From: Spirometra erinaceieuropaei
Lineage: Eukaryota > Platyhelminthes > Cestoda > Diphyllobothriidea > Diphyllobothriidae
Direction: 5' to 3'
DNA: 64,000 bases
Assembly (NCBI GenBank): GCA_902702965.1
Contig: CACRXP010000088.1
Span: 761,089 to 825,088 of the forward strand
Positions 21,892-33,899 of this stretch are shown here, in pieces; within the stretch, counting starts at the first letter, position 1, and every line of letters begins with the position of its first letter. The position numbers and the translations under genes are program-made. The notes under the pieces were generated by a model, which did no database searches, was not told where the DNA came from, and saw only the letters and a program-made list of their open reading frames with translations.

Positions 21892-24879
21892 ACTTCTTTG
21901 TCGTAAATACTGTTGGCGGAAAAATGTGTGAGGAAACTGAATATGGCTAGAACAAGGGAGAATTTTAACAGTCAGCTTCAAAATAACTACAGCATGTGCG
22001 GGGCGAACCCAGTTAAGGCAAACAGACCCGACAGTGTACAAAGACCGAGCCAGCAGCCTGGGCTTGTGCGACCTGCTTGTACACAAGTTCCTCTAAGCAA
22101 GTAGCTGATGGTAATCCAACGGTTGACAGTTGATACAGCTCGCGTAATGTATGCCCATTTCGGCGCAGTACGTAGAGACACCTCCAAGTGACGATTACTG
22201 CCCCTACTGTAATACCTCACTGGTTAATCCATACAGAAACTAACAAAGAAGTCGTGAACAGAAACGCGGTTTGACACATGGTCTGAAATGATAATGTCAT
22301 CTGCAAACATCACACGACTGCTGTAAACTACAACCGTCCGGACACTGATTTAGATTTCGAAGAATGGCATTCTAGGTGTGGACCACTAAGGAACACATCT
22401 ATGCACTGGTAATCGGGGGACGCAGCCTCTTGGGCACATGTGCAGAAGGCCTACACCTTGTCCACAAACGTGCTTGATATGTTGTCCATGAGTAATGTTT
22501 CAGTGAAATGTTCTAATGTGCAGAAATACGGCCTCATGTTCTTACCTTCTGCTCAAAATCCTTGAAGTAGTGAAATGTTCGTTAGCCATGATTTCACTTT
22601 ATGGGGACCACGCTGACTGGCGCCCGAAGTTTGTGTCCATTGGGTGGGAAAACGATTTCGGATGACTTTCCAGGCTTTGCATAAATAACTTATGGGGGCG
22701 ACTTAAAGGCAGTTTGTTGCCAGTAACTGGGATTCATAAATGATAAATGGGTAACCAGGGTCCGCAAGCAGTCTTTGGAGGACTTTGGTCGTTTTAATAC
22801 TTGTACTGTGAGTATGGCATAGGGATGAAACGGAGTTTTAAGCTATGAGCGTCAGCAGGACCGTGTACGAAGAGTCCGTGTTCTTGCTTGTATCGGTGCA
22901 TTCAATGCCTTCCGATCTCCTGAAGCTCGAGTGAGGTCGGATTTAAGGGGGGTTGACAAAGTCGACAAATTCTCTATGGAGGTCATTTCTAGACAGTCTT
23001 TCCTGGAAATGAAATAACACCTGGTTGTTAATTCTGAGCCCAATACATCTGTGTTTGCCCAAGTTTTTGTAAAACCCACTATACTTGACTTTTCAAGGGA
23101 TAGAAATTGCCGGATTTCCGAAAACGCGTTTTGAAACTACATGGGTCAGTAAGCGTGTAACCGGATTGTCCCGCCAGATGAAAGTCCGCCAAATTGCATA
23201 CACGCGCGGTGAATAGTATCTTCGAGAAGTAGTTAGATGGAAGAAAACTCAGTGACGAAGAGTCGCCCGGTCCACATATCTCTTTTTGCCGACCGCGAAC
23301 GGATCGGACTTTCTAACATCTACTGGAGATACCTACATACATTGTATGTAGACACTGTGTGTAGGTGCTGCTGCCCCTGGTAAGTGGACGCTGGAAGGAG
23401 TAGCATGATAATCTGTGATATGCAGTCAAGCTAAATCAACAAGGGTGGTTAGATATCAAGTTGCGCGCGTTCTATGCCGCGCGGTAAATAGGTTTTATGA
23501 ACCTACCTCGGGTCAGAAAGCAAAGAACTCTCTATATACTTACTCTGTCTACCTTCCTCGGTCGAGATTCCTCCTAAACTTCAGTGCAAGCAACTTTTGA
23601 AATGCCACAATGTGAACTAAACTAGCTTTTGTCTGCGACATAGATGTCTCAGCCTGAGTCTTAAGCAATGTTGCCATGTAGTCCCAATAAGTGGGGAAAT
23701 AACGTCTTTATGATTGTCTCGTTTCTTATCCAAGCACAATATCCAAATTAGATGACTTCCTTTGGTACATGGACGCACAGTAAGCAGTCTTTCTAACAAA
23801 GTGGTATTTCTGGAAATTTGGAAGGCGGTTGCTTCGTTGCATAAAGCTCCTTTGCGTCAGAAGCACGTCTAGCTGTACACGACTGATTAGCGGAGACTAT
23901 AAATAGTCTAATTCGCTTTCGCAAGTCAGCAGTTTAGGTAACGCATTCTCTTATCAGGTTCGTGAGTCTGGCCCTCGACGTACGTTCCGAAAAAATGGCC
24001 TCGATGGCAGATCTAAAGAAATCAGGTGCGAGAACTCGAGATCCGGAATTGTCGCCAAAATGTGGACATTTCATTCGCATAGATAGGATCGGTGGACACA
24101 AAAAGCGGAGCTAGTAATGGGGACGCTGTTCGCCCAAATCACACTGCTATTCAACTTTAAAATTTTATTAAAAAAGACTGAGAGGAGCGCCAGCAATACG
24201 CACAGGCGCAGGTTTATTCAGCCATCTGACGAAAATAAGTCCAGATAATTTTGAAGGAATCCGTACTATAAGTTGACTTGCCAGAGAATGCTGAAATAAT
24301 TAATCGAAGCCAACCAGAGACCTGCGATCCCAACAATCTTGACTCCGTGCCGGAATTTTAGCTTAGTAAAACCCAAATGCTTAATTTCACGATTTTCGAT
24401 GTTGCTTTTTTCTTATTACAGTTTCTGTGTTCAAATAATTTGTAGTTTTAACATCCTACCTTACAGAAGTGACGCAAAGGCGAGGGAAATAATTTTTGAT
24501 TTTTTGTTGACGGTAGTCATGACGGCTGGCAAAGTCAAAATAGATTGCCCAAAAGCACGGTCCAAAAGTCACTTGGTCGTTGACGAACGTGATCTTAGCT
24601 TAACAAAACATGCCAAATATGTGGAATAAGTTAAATAGATTCTGAAAATTAAAATGTATCCTTAATACCTAGAAAATAGTCCCTAAATAGAGTGGAAAAC
24701 AAAACCATAGAAAGCAAAATACTGTTAATAAACGCATAACTTTCCGAGGCCGAGGCACAGTGCTACGGTGAATCTCAGCGGCAATACGAGATGTCGGGAT
24801 GGCCATTTGTTTAGCAGTCGGAGGTGCGGTTTAACATAAATTAATCTGCTCTGCAGTCCAGATCCTTCTTTACTACTGC
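21892..24879. other. Intergenic, nothing firmly recognised
   Basis: About 3 kb upstream of the LYRM9-like gene. Short open frames at 22852-23079 and 23995-24114 lack family signals. I see no micro-exon unit, SINE or RT motif here. Confidence 0.4.
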
Positions 24880-25400
24880 GCAAATGTCATGAGTCGAGAG
24901 GAGTAGGTTGCTCGGCCAACTCGCCGAATCCTCCGCCGCACGCACAGTGTCTTAAAATGACTGAGGAAACGTTCGGCCATGTTGCTGGTACCTGGATTAC
25001 AGGTTGTAGTCCGAATGCGTCTTTGGCCAAAGAGGGTTTGAAGGGCTTGGGTGGAGTTGGCTAAAATGGGGCACCTCAGTCAATCGTAGCCGTTGATGAA
25101 GCATCAATAATTGCTACTCAACAACTAACGAAAATCCTTGACAAGGCTATTTGCTTCACTATTTGACAAAGAGTTGATTTCAGCCAAGCAGATGTATCGA
25201 CGGACGCAGGGTGAACGTAACGAAAGCCATTTGAGGGAGACAAGTGACCGACGACATGGCTGAGGCATGCATTGGGGCTGTGAAAAGTACGTGGGGGACT
25301 TGTTCTGGCCGTGCACCTTATTCTAATGACGACTTGCTCACAACTGTGCCCGAGCTGTGGCGTCTTAGTTGTAGGCTTTTGTACATTTTTGATTTGTTTC
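24880..25400 (-). mobile_element. Ty3/gypsy integrase remnant
   Basis: On the minus strand, fragments in several frames follow the order of a Ty3/gypsy integrase: a Cys/His-rich start (near 25350), HLSPSNGFRYVHPASVD (compare the family's PSNGF-Y..TCVDR), then LFGQRRIRTTTCNPGTSNMA and ERFLSHFKTLC (compare RTT.YHP...G..ERFHR..K). Stops and frameshifts show it is dead. No LTRs were found. Confidence 0.65.
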
Positions 25401-26859
25401 ACTACACTTTCTTGTACATCTGACTTTCCTGTACATTTGTTTGACTAAACGGAAATTCACTGAAACAACTCCGCGGCGGTCAAAGTGTGTTCTGGTTTCG
25501 AGTGTGCTTGATGTCGTTATTTCTTGGCCTTCGCTTGTAACCTCTCAACATTCTTAGCGATTTGTATGAGCTGACGGAGACTCCCTCCTCACAAGCCTAT
25601 TTCACCATATCATCGCGGAACCGACTGCCTCTATTCAACCGGTTCCTCATCGGAATACTATCTCGCTACCTGAGAGGATTCTACTTTGCGTGAGTCTGGA
25701 ACATTCCTCTTCTGATTCTTCGAATCTATACATTCTTTCTTTTTGTTGGTAAACACAATTTCCCCATTTGGAGTTAGTTTTTCCTGGATATATTACTATT
25801 TGTAGTTTTTAAGTCCACGTTTCCACTACACTGTACATTTCAAGAGAGACCGGCCTTTTCGCGAGGAGCTTTTGACGGACTCGAATCGCAGGGCGCTAAA
25901 GACCATGCAGAGGTTGAAATACAGCCCAAAGCATAGAGCAGGGCTTGGAGGGGTCTTGAGAAGGAGTCAAGTCGGAACATAATTCTTTGCCGCACGGATG
26001 TTCAGAGGAACTTCTAGCAGCTCGAGACTGTAGTGGTTATGCGGTGGAAATGTGTGCAGTCTGGGCGCCATCAAAATCAGGGCTAAATCCTAGTGTTGGA
26101 TGGAGAGACACTGAAGGCACCAGAATAAGGGGTTTATTGTGCACAGAAACCGGGGTTGTCCTCTCAGGTGGCAGTGGCCACTGGCGAAGCCAGGGCTGGT
26201 TTTGACTGCGTCCAGTCATGCCTGAGAGTGCCTAAGGTAGTGGCGGCAGCCGTTTTGTAGTCTCGTGGGCCAAGCTCAAATAATGCCCAGTCAGTGTGTG
26301 TTACATTTGCCGAGGGGTGGTGTCCCAGTGGCTTGTTTTGCTGGTTGCGGGGGGTGGAGCGTCCAAGTGGCGCATGGGTAGCCGCGACACTGTGGGCACT
26401 CAATTGTGTTCGAGCCGAAATCGGTCGAGTGGCTTCAGGTCAGCGTGTGTGAAACGGCTCGCTGCAAGGGTTGAATGACCTTTAGGTTGCGAGGTCTTGA
26501 ACAATGACGCCAGACCGGTTATGATGGCTGCCACTACAAGACCACTAACTGATTCTTTGTTACGATGATCGACACGTCGTTGCTCAACCGCCATAGGAGT
26601 TAGGTAGGTGAGTACTGGAGTGCAGAAGGGGACGGTCAACACTTTGGAGGCAAATGAGAGCTGTACCCCAGGTGGACAATCTCTTCCAGATGATACATAC
26701 TTTTCTTAGTAGGATTGGCGGAAAAAAAAAACAACTTGATTGCTTGGTTTACGGATCTATCACTGGACCATGACGGTAGTGTTGGCTACATCCGTATGGC
26801 TCCAAGAAAGCGTCCGACAGCGAACAGCACAAACATCTAACGTACAAATTATCTCGAAT

Positions 26860-27660
26860 TGGAATAGGAGAAGAGCTGCTGGCTAGAGTCGAAAGTGTGC
26901 GTTGGTGCCTCAAAGTCAACCCATTCGCCGTTTTAATTGGCGTCCCCCAGGGCTCAGTCTCACACCCGTCACTTTTTCTAGTCTAAATCAACGGCTTTGT
27001 TGTCACCGGAGTTGGAGCGCTGTTATGTTTGCTGTCGACGTTAAACTGTGTTAAACCCTCGGATCTGACGCAGGCGGATACGCACTTCAGGAGAGTCTCG
27101 AATGACTCAGCTGCTGATCCCCTCGTTGACTCTTAAAATTTAACTTTGGTACATATGTGGCCCTAAGACCCCGTACCAGAAGGACCAGTGTGAACCAGAT
27201 TCATTTCGATACCTCCTTTATGGAGAGCTTGTTTTAGTGTTGAGGAACAGAAGGAACTCGGCGCTTTAGTAACCTCAATTAAGCCACCTAAACAATGTCA
27301 AACGGTAGCTCACCGCACGACATGGATACTATTTGCGCTGAGACGAGGATTTGTGTGGACTGATAAGGGATTGTTCGTAAAACCTACGGGATATTCCTTC
27401 AGCCTAACTTTACGTTTGCTGTGTGGACCCTGTGTCTGTTGTTTTTAGAAAGATTATCAAAAAATGAAACGAGTATGGGCGAGAGCTACGAAAATGACCA
27501 AAACTACTAGTCATCTGTCTTACGAAGTCAGACTGACTAAAATTAATTTGAGGCATTTTTTCTCGGGTATCAATTTAAAACAAGCATGTGCAGCAGAATT
27601 TAGTGAGACCAATAAATTTCGTGACGGCTTTTCAACTGCAGCCCGTCTCTACATAACATA
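26860..27660 (+). mobile_element. Decayed CR1-like RT fragment
   Basis: The forward strand reads FAVLIGVPQGSVSHPSLFLV (the CR1 RT box GVPQGSV..P.LFL), later EEQKELGALVTSIKPPKQCQ, and then WARATKMTKTTSHLSYEVRL (compare ERVQRRATKMVNGLK...YTDRL at 29.7 kb). Many stops and frameshifts interrupt it. Its 3' end (27570-27650) is similar to 31560-31650. Confidence 0.7.
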
Positions 27661-27840
27661 GGGTAACGAATGGAAGCGCACAGCAGTATGAAGTTGCACA
27701 TAGTGGCAGTGCATAAGAGAAAGGTCAAGGTTCAAGGCATTGAATAATCATGATAAGACGTCCACATAAGCATCATATAGGAAAGAGGGAGACCAAATGT
27801 TAACAACAAATCACAGTCAGGAGTAACTAGAGGCGTGAGA

Positions 27841-28269
27841 TTACCAGGGCAATTGCAGATTGATCACATGATCTAACTGCTTGCACAGGTCTAGTTTCTC
27901 CCTCCGTATGTAAGCTGCTTCCAAATAACGCAAGGTTTGACTTGTATGCGCTCGAACAAGTACTCGAAAAGGTGCTTTAGAATCGACAACATGACCGCTG
28001 TCTAACAGGTGTTTCGTTATAGACGAACGGGGGGTTTTGCTTTCCTGTTTGAAAAGCCAATTAGGCAAGTGCTCAGCGGCCCTGGTTGCCGACTGCCTTT
28101 GCGTTCGCTCAATGTACTTCCATCCGCAAGTGCATGTGAATTCATACACACAATTTGGGGTGGCGTGCATAGGCAAGGCATCCTTTGCCCGGTTAATCGG
28201 AAGGCTTTTTGTGGAACTGATGAAGATAAGCTCTGCTGCGTTGTACGTTATTTCTATAGTGCAACGCAA
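27841..28269 (-). pseudogene. GIY-YIG endonuclease domain of the Penelope-like element
   Basis: 142 codons with a Cys-rich lead (CVYEFTCTCGWKYIERTQRQ), then SATRAAEHL and a C-terminal helix region. The motif order matches Penelope-type GIY-YIG nucleases, but YIG is YIE, so the nuclease is probably inactive. Confidence 0.85.
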
Positions 28270-28542
28270 GCGTCGCTTGATTGTGTTTGAGATGTTGTCA
28301 CCCTTAAAGTGTAGACATATTATAACGGACTTCTTCGGAAAGGACTGTTCCGTTAACTTTGGTCTTACATTGTTGCTGCACTTCTGAATGAAGCGTACAG
28401 GATAACCACGATTTAGTAAGGCTTCTTTGATGCGGGCAATTTCTGTATCAATGGTCTCCCTGGAGCAAATATTTCTAGCTATTTGAAAAAGAGTATGTAC
28501 TAGATTTCGTTTCCATTGTATTGGCGCAAAACTTTTAAAATG

Positions 28543-29409
28543 TTAGTATTGCCCTTTCCACGTAATCTGATGGAAGATGGAGCGTCTTATTGAACCATCA
28601 TCCTCCCTAAACATGAGAACTAGGAATAGTAACTTGTTAAACTGCTCCGTTTCCATCGTAAATTTGATTTTCGGATGCAAATTATTCATCAGAAAAATTA
28701 AGTTGGCGGCGTCTTCCTTGTTGTCAACAATCGTGAATATATCATCCACGTATCTCCTGTATAATGTTGTCATGTTTAATTTTGATGACACCTTCTCCTC
28801 TAGGTAACACATAAAAACGTCGGCAAGGGTTCGCCCGAGTGGACTACCCATTGCGACTCTGTCAATTTGTCTGTAAAGTCCCCCATTAAACAGAAGTTGA
28901 ACATCTTTGGTGCAGAGTACCAGCAGGTCGCGTAGTATTTCGGGGGAGAGTCGGGATTTGGACGCATGGGCGCATATAACATCTATTGTTTCATCCAATG
29001 CTACATTGGTAAATAAGGATTCGACGTCTAAAGAGATCATACACTTGTCGGTGATGTTTTGGTCCTTAATTTCTCCAATGAAATGAAGACTCTCTTTTAT
29101 TGTGTAGGTGGAAAACAATTGTCGAATTGGTTCAATTTCCTTGAAAAGCCATTTTGCTAGTCTGCATGTAGGTGAATTAAACATAAAAAGAATTGGCCGT
29201 AAAGGTGTGTCCTTTTTATGCGTTTTCGGTAGACCATATAGTCTGGGGATATGTGTGCCTCTCGGTTTTAAGAATAGTGCGGTTTTAGTATCGATCAAGT
29301 TTTTGTCCAGCAACTTTTAAACCTTTTTCCAGACTTAGTCTTCCAATGTCTTGGTTTCATCTTTCCCAGACGCCTCTAGACGAAATTTGCGCCGATCATC
29401 TAAGATGCG
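28543..29409 (-). pseudogene. Reverse transcriptase core of the Penelope-like element
   Basis: The frame 29313-28543 carries the YVDD catalytic box and the other RT blocks. Upstream, 29409-29314 continues the protein through two frameshifts (LDDRRKFRLEASGKDETKT, then RLSLEKGLK). It joins the N-terminal part across the CR1 insertion at codons for K-C-I followed by L-D-D. Confidence 0.9.
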
Positions 29410-30352
29410 TGGTCGGAGAAATGGCTTCTAGACTTCAATGTGCAGAAGTGTGCCGTCCTCCATCTGCGTCCAACTAACTCTCATTCAAATCAGAGCCTGA
29501 GGACATATCATCTGAAAGATATGAGACTCCCCGCAGAATCTTCAGAGAAGGATCTCGGGGTTTGGATACAGAACAATTTGAAACCAACATTGCAGTGCCA
29601 CAAGGCTGCAAAAAACGCAATGGGAGTGCTGCATGCAATCAAAAGGGCGTTCGTTACCTTTGACCAAGACCTTTTTGGGAGAGTTTACGGCACCTTCGTT
29701 CGGCCCCACTTAGAATATGGCATACAAGCATGGCGGCCATGGCTTGTAAAGGACAAAGCATGCCTCGAACGGGTGCAACGTAGGGCAACAAAGATGGTAA
29801 ACGGTCTAAAAAACCAGTCCTACACGGACAGACTGAATTGCCTTAATCTATTCCCTCTGTGTTACAGGCAGCAAAGAGGTGATCTAATCCTGGTTTACAA
29901 GATAATAAATGGCCTTGAGCATGGACTTAACTTTGAGGACATGTTTCAGTGGCACCTTTCACCCAATCTTCGTGGCCACTCGATGAAGCTACGGACAACA
30001 ATGTCCAGGCTAAACCTTCGTTCTGAATTTTTCACGCAAAGGGTAGTGGAGAAATGGAACGATCTCCCTCAGTCAGTCGTGGAGGCGACATCCCTGCAAC
30101 TCTTCAAGAAACGCTTGGATGATTATTTGTGTCCCCTGTTTTCCCTCGACAGTCTGAATCTGAGCTAAACACCCCGGTTCCCCACATCTTTTTTCTCTGT
30201 GACAATGCTACTAAAATGAATCAAGTACTATGTATAGAGCGAACATTTTCATTGTTACTGTGCAGTTATTTCTAACGAGTTGACATGTTATCAATAGGGT
30301 TTTCAAAGGCTTTGCCTATCATCCTTATCAAATAAACTGAAAAATAAACTGA
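29409..30352 (+). mobile_element. CR1-like 3' fragment nested in the Penelope-like element
   Basis: From 29410 the frame reads WSEKWLLDFNVQKCAVLHLR and stays open to a stop at 30168, covering the end of ORF2 (DLGVWIQNNLKPTLQCH, RPHLEYGIQAWRPW, RVQRRATKMVNGLK, YKIINGLEHGLNFEDMF). The 3' end has short tandem ATAAACTGA repeats (30331-30351), usual for CR1 tails. A 4-bp ATGC flanks both sides (29405-29408 and 30353-30356). It is 5'-truncated, but the remaining frame is intact, so the insertion is young. Confidence 0.93.
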
Positions 30353-31140
30353 ATGCACTTTATTTTCCCCACATAGTCCTTCTGGTTAAGAATAACAGCT
30401 CCATGGCCTTTGTCAGGCTTAGGAACTACTATTTGTTCATGACGTTTCAATGCGGATAAGGTAGCTATGTGTTCATTGGTTAGTGTAACAGGAGCTTTAC
30501 GGTACTGATGAGCAATGTCCACAAATTTTGCTTTCAACCAGCCGACATCGTCAGTGGATCTGGGTACTAAGTCAGACAGTTGAGAATTTAAGTCTTCAAA
30601 CTGAGCCTCAATTTCAACTGGGTTTAATTTCCTTTTTGAAATGCAAAAGTCAAGTTCTAGTGATAAAGCCTCTGATTGTAGCTTATTACGTTTCATGTCA
30701 AATAGATCAAGGATAGTTTCATCTGTATTCAGAGGGAAATAATCGTCCGTAGACTTTTTGCACAATGACTTCCTTGGTTTAAAACGGTATGAGTCTCTTG
30801 TCTTCCCTTGTATGATACACGCATGTTTCATGAACATAAACTAGCCGAAGAAACTTATCTTGTCGAGGATATGTTTTATTTGGTCCAAACGAGATTTGTT
30901 TATGTCGACAGCCTCAAACGAGTCCTGAATTTTTGATTGCGCAAGACGGTCCAGATTTTTCATGGTAGGACGTAATTTTCCCCGACGGAGGATCTTGTGG
31001 CACTCCACTGGGTACTCCTTGCTGCTTATGCAATGCTGAAGAAATCCTATCCGAGTGTTTTCTTTCGCTATTCTACATCGCAATTGTAAAAGTCTGTCCA
31101 GAGACTTAATTATATCCGAGGGGAGTTGCTGTTTGAGAAA
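30352..31140 (-). pseudogene. N-terminal part of the Penelope-like element
   Basis: Two adjoining frames (31083-30841 and 30837-30352) are separated by one stop. The first has RCRIAKENTRIGFLQHC; the second ends in the lysine-rich pre-RT box. The first ends SFFG and the second resumes at once, so a single lesion separates them. Confidence 0.85.
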
Positions 31141-31399
31141 TTAATTTGGTTCTTTTTAATTAGGGCAACTGTACGGTGAACTCAATAAAATCCACCAAAT
31201 TGACAGTGGCCGCCAGTGTGCCCTAGAGTTCGGCGACTTCTTCTAATGGGGGGGGGCAGGAAATGTCTGCGTATTAATCCTTTTAAGGCGCAGGGGAATT
31301 TGGTCCATACGGGAGTCCGACGGAACGCCTTCTTGTAGAGGGTCGTTGGGGCATTCAACGGAGTTTCTGAGGCGGTCGGTCGCTCTTTTAGAAGTTGCT

Positions 31400-31660
31400 T
31401 AAATATTTAGATGCAAATTGGATGCCAATTTACTCAGATACTACCGTGCATGTAACCAAGTCTGCGTCGGTGGTGGGTGTTTGCGCCCGGCTCACACATA
31501 CTCAGAAGTTTAAAATCTCAAAAATGCCGGCTGTAGAATTTGAAGCAACATTTCCCTGGGGCGAATTTAAAGCAAGCAAGGACAGCAGAATTTAATGGTA
31601 CAAGAAAATTTCTCGACGGCTTCTCAACTGCAGCCTGTCTTTTGCATAACAAAAATAACA
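31400..31660 (+). mobile_element. CR1-related 3' remnant
   Basis: Shares its end (GGCTTTTCAACTGCAGCC type sequence, 31600-31650) with the decayed CR1 at 27.57-27.65 kb. No intact frame. Confidence 0.4.
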
Positions 31661-32664
31661 AGTGAGAAAATCAATGTAAAACAGCCAGGTCAACGTATAT
31701 TGCGCGTAGACTAATCAATAAAATGATAAATTAAAAATGCTGTAGAATAAACTTTATCAATTTTTTAAATATGAATAAGGAAGTCAAAGGTGAAATCATT
31801 ATTTCCTTAATAAAGTAACATGAAGATATTCATGAACAAATCTCTGATTAGACAAACAAACCTCTAAAGTGTTCAGTTTGCGTTTTTATGATGAAAATGA
31901 GCAACAGAACAAAGTTCCTTCGAAAATTGTCTGCCAACCTCAACAGTTGACTCCGTCGGCAGAACACAGGAGGGCATGGGTTGCGCAGATGTTGCAAGTT
32001 CAGAACTGATGGCCGGTGACGTTGAATTGTTGGAGGATGAGGTCACGATTAGGGGAGGCAATATATGCACCCAGAATAGATAAGTTACAGAGAAAGTCAG
32101 CTGACAAACAGCAAGCTAGCTGTGCACTCAAGCATTGGAGTATGTCGGTAGTCCAAAACTAGACCAGCCTTGACTGGAAGGTCTAGGCAGAGGGCTGCAT
32201 AGGGGGCATCGGCAGTCTCCATGGCCCAGGAGTAATAACGTCAAAGGGAAATGTTCAGGGTGCGGGAAGGGGTGTTCAGCCAGCGAATTGGGGACCGGTT
32301 GATGTCTTGGAGGCGAAGACTACTATTGGAGTGGGATGACAACACGGATGTGAGCTCCAGTGTCCACGAAGAAGAGTCTGCAGCTCAAGCTGTCACAGAC
32401 GTAGAGGGTGCACTCATCTCTGTATCAACCCTTTTCACTCATGTGTTCGCCTTCGCGACAAAAGTGCAGGGAGATTTGCAGCGACCTGATTTAACACAAA
32501 GCGTGATACGGTAGCAAGAAGTGGCGACTGTGCTGGGTCGAGTTAATAAATCATGCGAGATTTATTAGGCCGATGAGGTCTGTACCGTCCGAGCTTAAAA
32601 AGAGCCTGTCTGCTCCTGAAGTTTCGCAAATTTGCATACAAAATTCGCCATCTTAGACGTCATG

Positions 32665-32950
32665 TCAGAAACAGGAAACTCTGGTGAAGCTGCAGTATAT
32701 AACAGTGAAGAAAGCAAGGCCTTGGTAAAGCCATGCATTTTCATCAACCGGTGAACCATCTAGGTGACTCGTGCGCCCGAAGAATTTTAAAAGCGGTGCC
32801 AAAATATGCTGCACTACTGATGGAAAGCTGTCTAGAGTCAATACCAAATATGGTGGAAGTTTTCGGCGATAAAGACTCATATCCGGAAGAGTAAATTACT
32901 TGATGAGACTCGATAGTCAATAACGCGATAGTTTCCGAATCGAGAGACAA
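32665..32950 (-). other. Unrecognised repeat-coded fragment, related to 45.67-46.15 kb
   Basis: Minus-strand frames contain VQHILAPLLKFFGRTSHLDG, which resembles NANILALLKFFGIMPHGK in the longer frame at 46150-45665. Frameshifts split the rest. A shared mobile-element or retrocopy origin is likely; I do not know the family. Confidence 0.3.
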
Positions 32951-33284
32951 GGAGCGCAGTTAGATGGACAAGCTTTACTGAGGCGAGAGACATTACAAGC
33001 AGTTTAGAAGACAAAGGAGGCAATTAGTATACTAAACCGAGTTAAAGACTGATTTATGAGCGTGCAACTGCTGTTTGTTTGGAGTGCTAGGCCGACAGGG
33101 GGCGGCCTGGGAGATCGGCCTCACTGGGGATCAAGAGAGATGACAGATGCAGATGCCCATTTGCTTATTTCCGCTATGACTATCCTTTATAAGATGAGAT
33201 AACTACTGCTGCATTCTATTAGTTCGGTGACTTGAATTTTTTTGAAGTATTCTAGAATGCGACAGGTAATCGTGGAGCAGGGGA

Positions 33285-33895
33285 CACGGTCGTTAGAGAG
33301 AGAGCTTTATTCGCCAAACATTTTGAATTCGTGCTCGGAACCCTCATCAGAGAGGGAGAGAGAAAGCATCGGATACGGAGAGTTCATGTATATGGGGCTG
33401 CAGAATTTATAGGACACTCTCTATATGTCACTGCATGACTGAAAATTTATGGCTTCCCTCTAGTCATGAATCGATTTATTTCCTGTAACGATTGTCCGAT
33501 ACCGACATTCGAGTTACCAATGCCTGCGATCTTATCATGTGTGTTGGAGGTTGGTGTGATGACCATTCGACGAGACAGACCACCGACCACCGATGTTTGC
33601 CAGTGCGCTCCCCATTTAACTAATTACTCCATCTAGGTGAAGTTGCAGAAAAGAATATGGAATTTGGAGGCCATTAAATTTGTTAATAGACTGGGATTCG
33701 GTGAACTATGATTCGAGCAGTTCGCGACTTATGCGATCGTCGCGTCTAAGGAGAATTACAGCGTCGTCGAATTTAAATGTGTGACCGGGTCTCGTCGAAT
33801 GAACCCTAACGTGAGAGTTGACTTCAATTTTGCGCACTGCTGCCGCGACTTCCAGCGATCGTGTTTCCTTCTTCACGATCGATTCCTGGAACGCA
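33285..33895 (-). mobile_element. Penelope-like 3' end, minus strand
   Basis: The inverted tail (GAGCTTTATTCGCCAAAC, then GGGGCTGCAGAATTTATAGG) lies at 33300-33410. Further up, the minus-strand frame reads VRVHSTRPGHTFKFDDA, RRDDRISRELLES and QSINKFNGLQIPYSFLQ, the end of the GIY-YIG region and C-terminus, with stops. Confidence 0.75.
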
Positions 33896-33899
33896 CCTA

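Larger units (their letters stand above)
27841..31140 (-). mobile_element. Penelope-like element, almost full length, interrupted by a CR1 fragment
   Basis: Reading from 31140 downwards: an N-terminal region (ORFs 31083-30841 and 30837-30352) with the Penelope pre-RT box IVVPKPDKGHGAVILNQKDY; a CR1 insertion (29409-30352); the rest of RT (29409-28543) with YGLPKTHKKDTPLRPI, MISLDVESLFTNV, VAMGSPLGRTLADVF and the catalytic YRRYVDDIF; a linker beyond one stop (after 28543) with HFKSFAPIQWKRNLVHTL; and a C-terminal GIY-YIG domain (28269-27841). In the endonuclease the conserved Gly of the YIG part is Glu (KYIERTQRQ). Defects are one N-terminal stop, two small frameshifts near 29320-29360, one stop at 28540 and the insertion. 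Confidence 0.92.

Noticed and set aside
22852..23079. Minus-strand 75-codon frame and overlapping frames
   Set aside because: Several frames are open at once and none matches a known family; a short acceptor-bounded stretch (ERLSRNDLHREFVDF) was suggestive but had no partner exon.
23995..24114. 39-codon frame starting MASMADLKKSGARTRDPELS with a good start context
   Set aside because: Too short, single exon, no recognisable family and no splice partner found.
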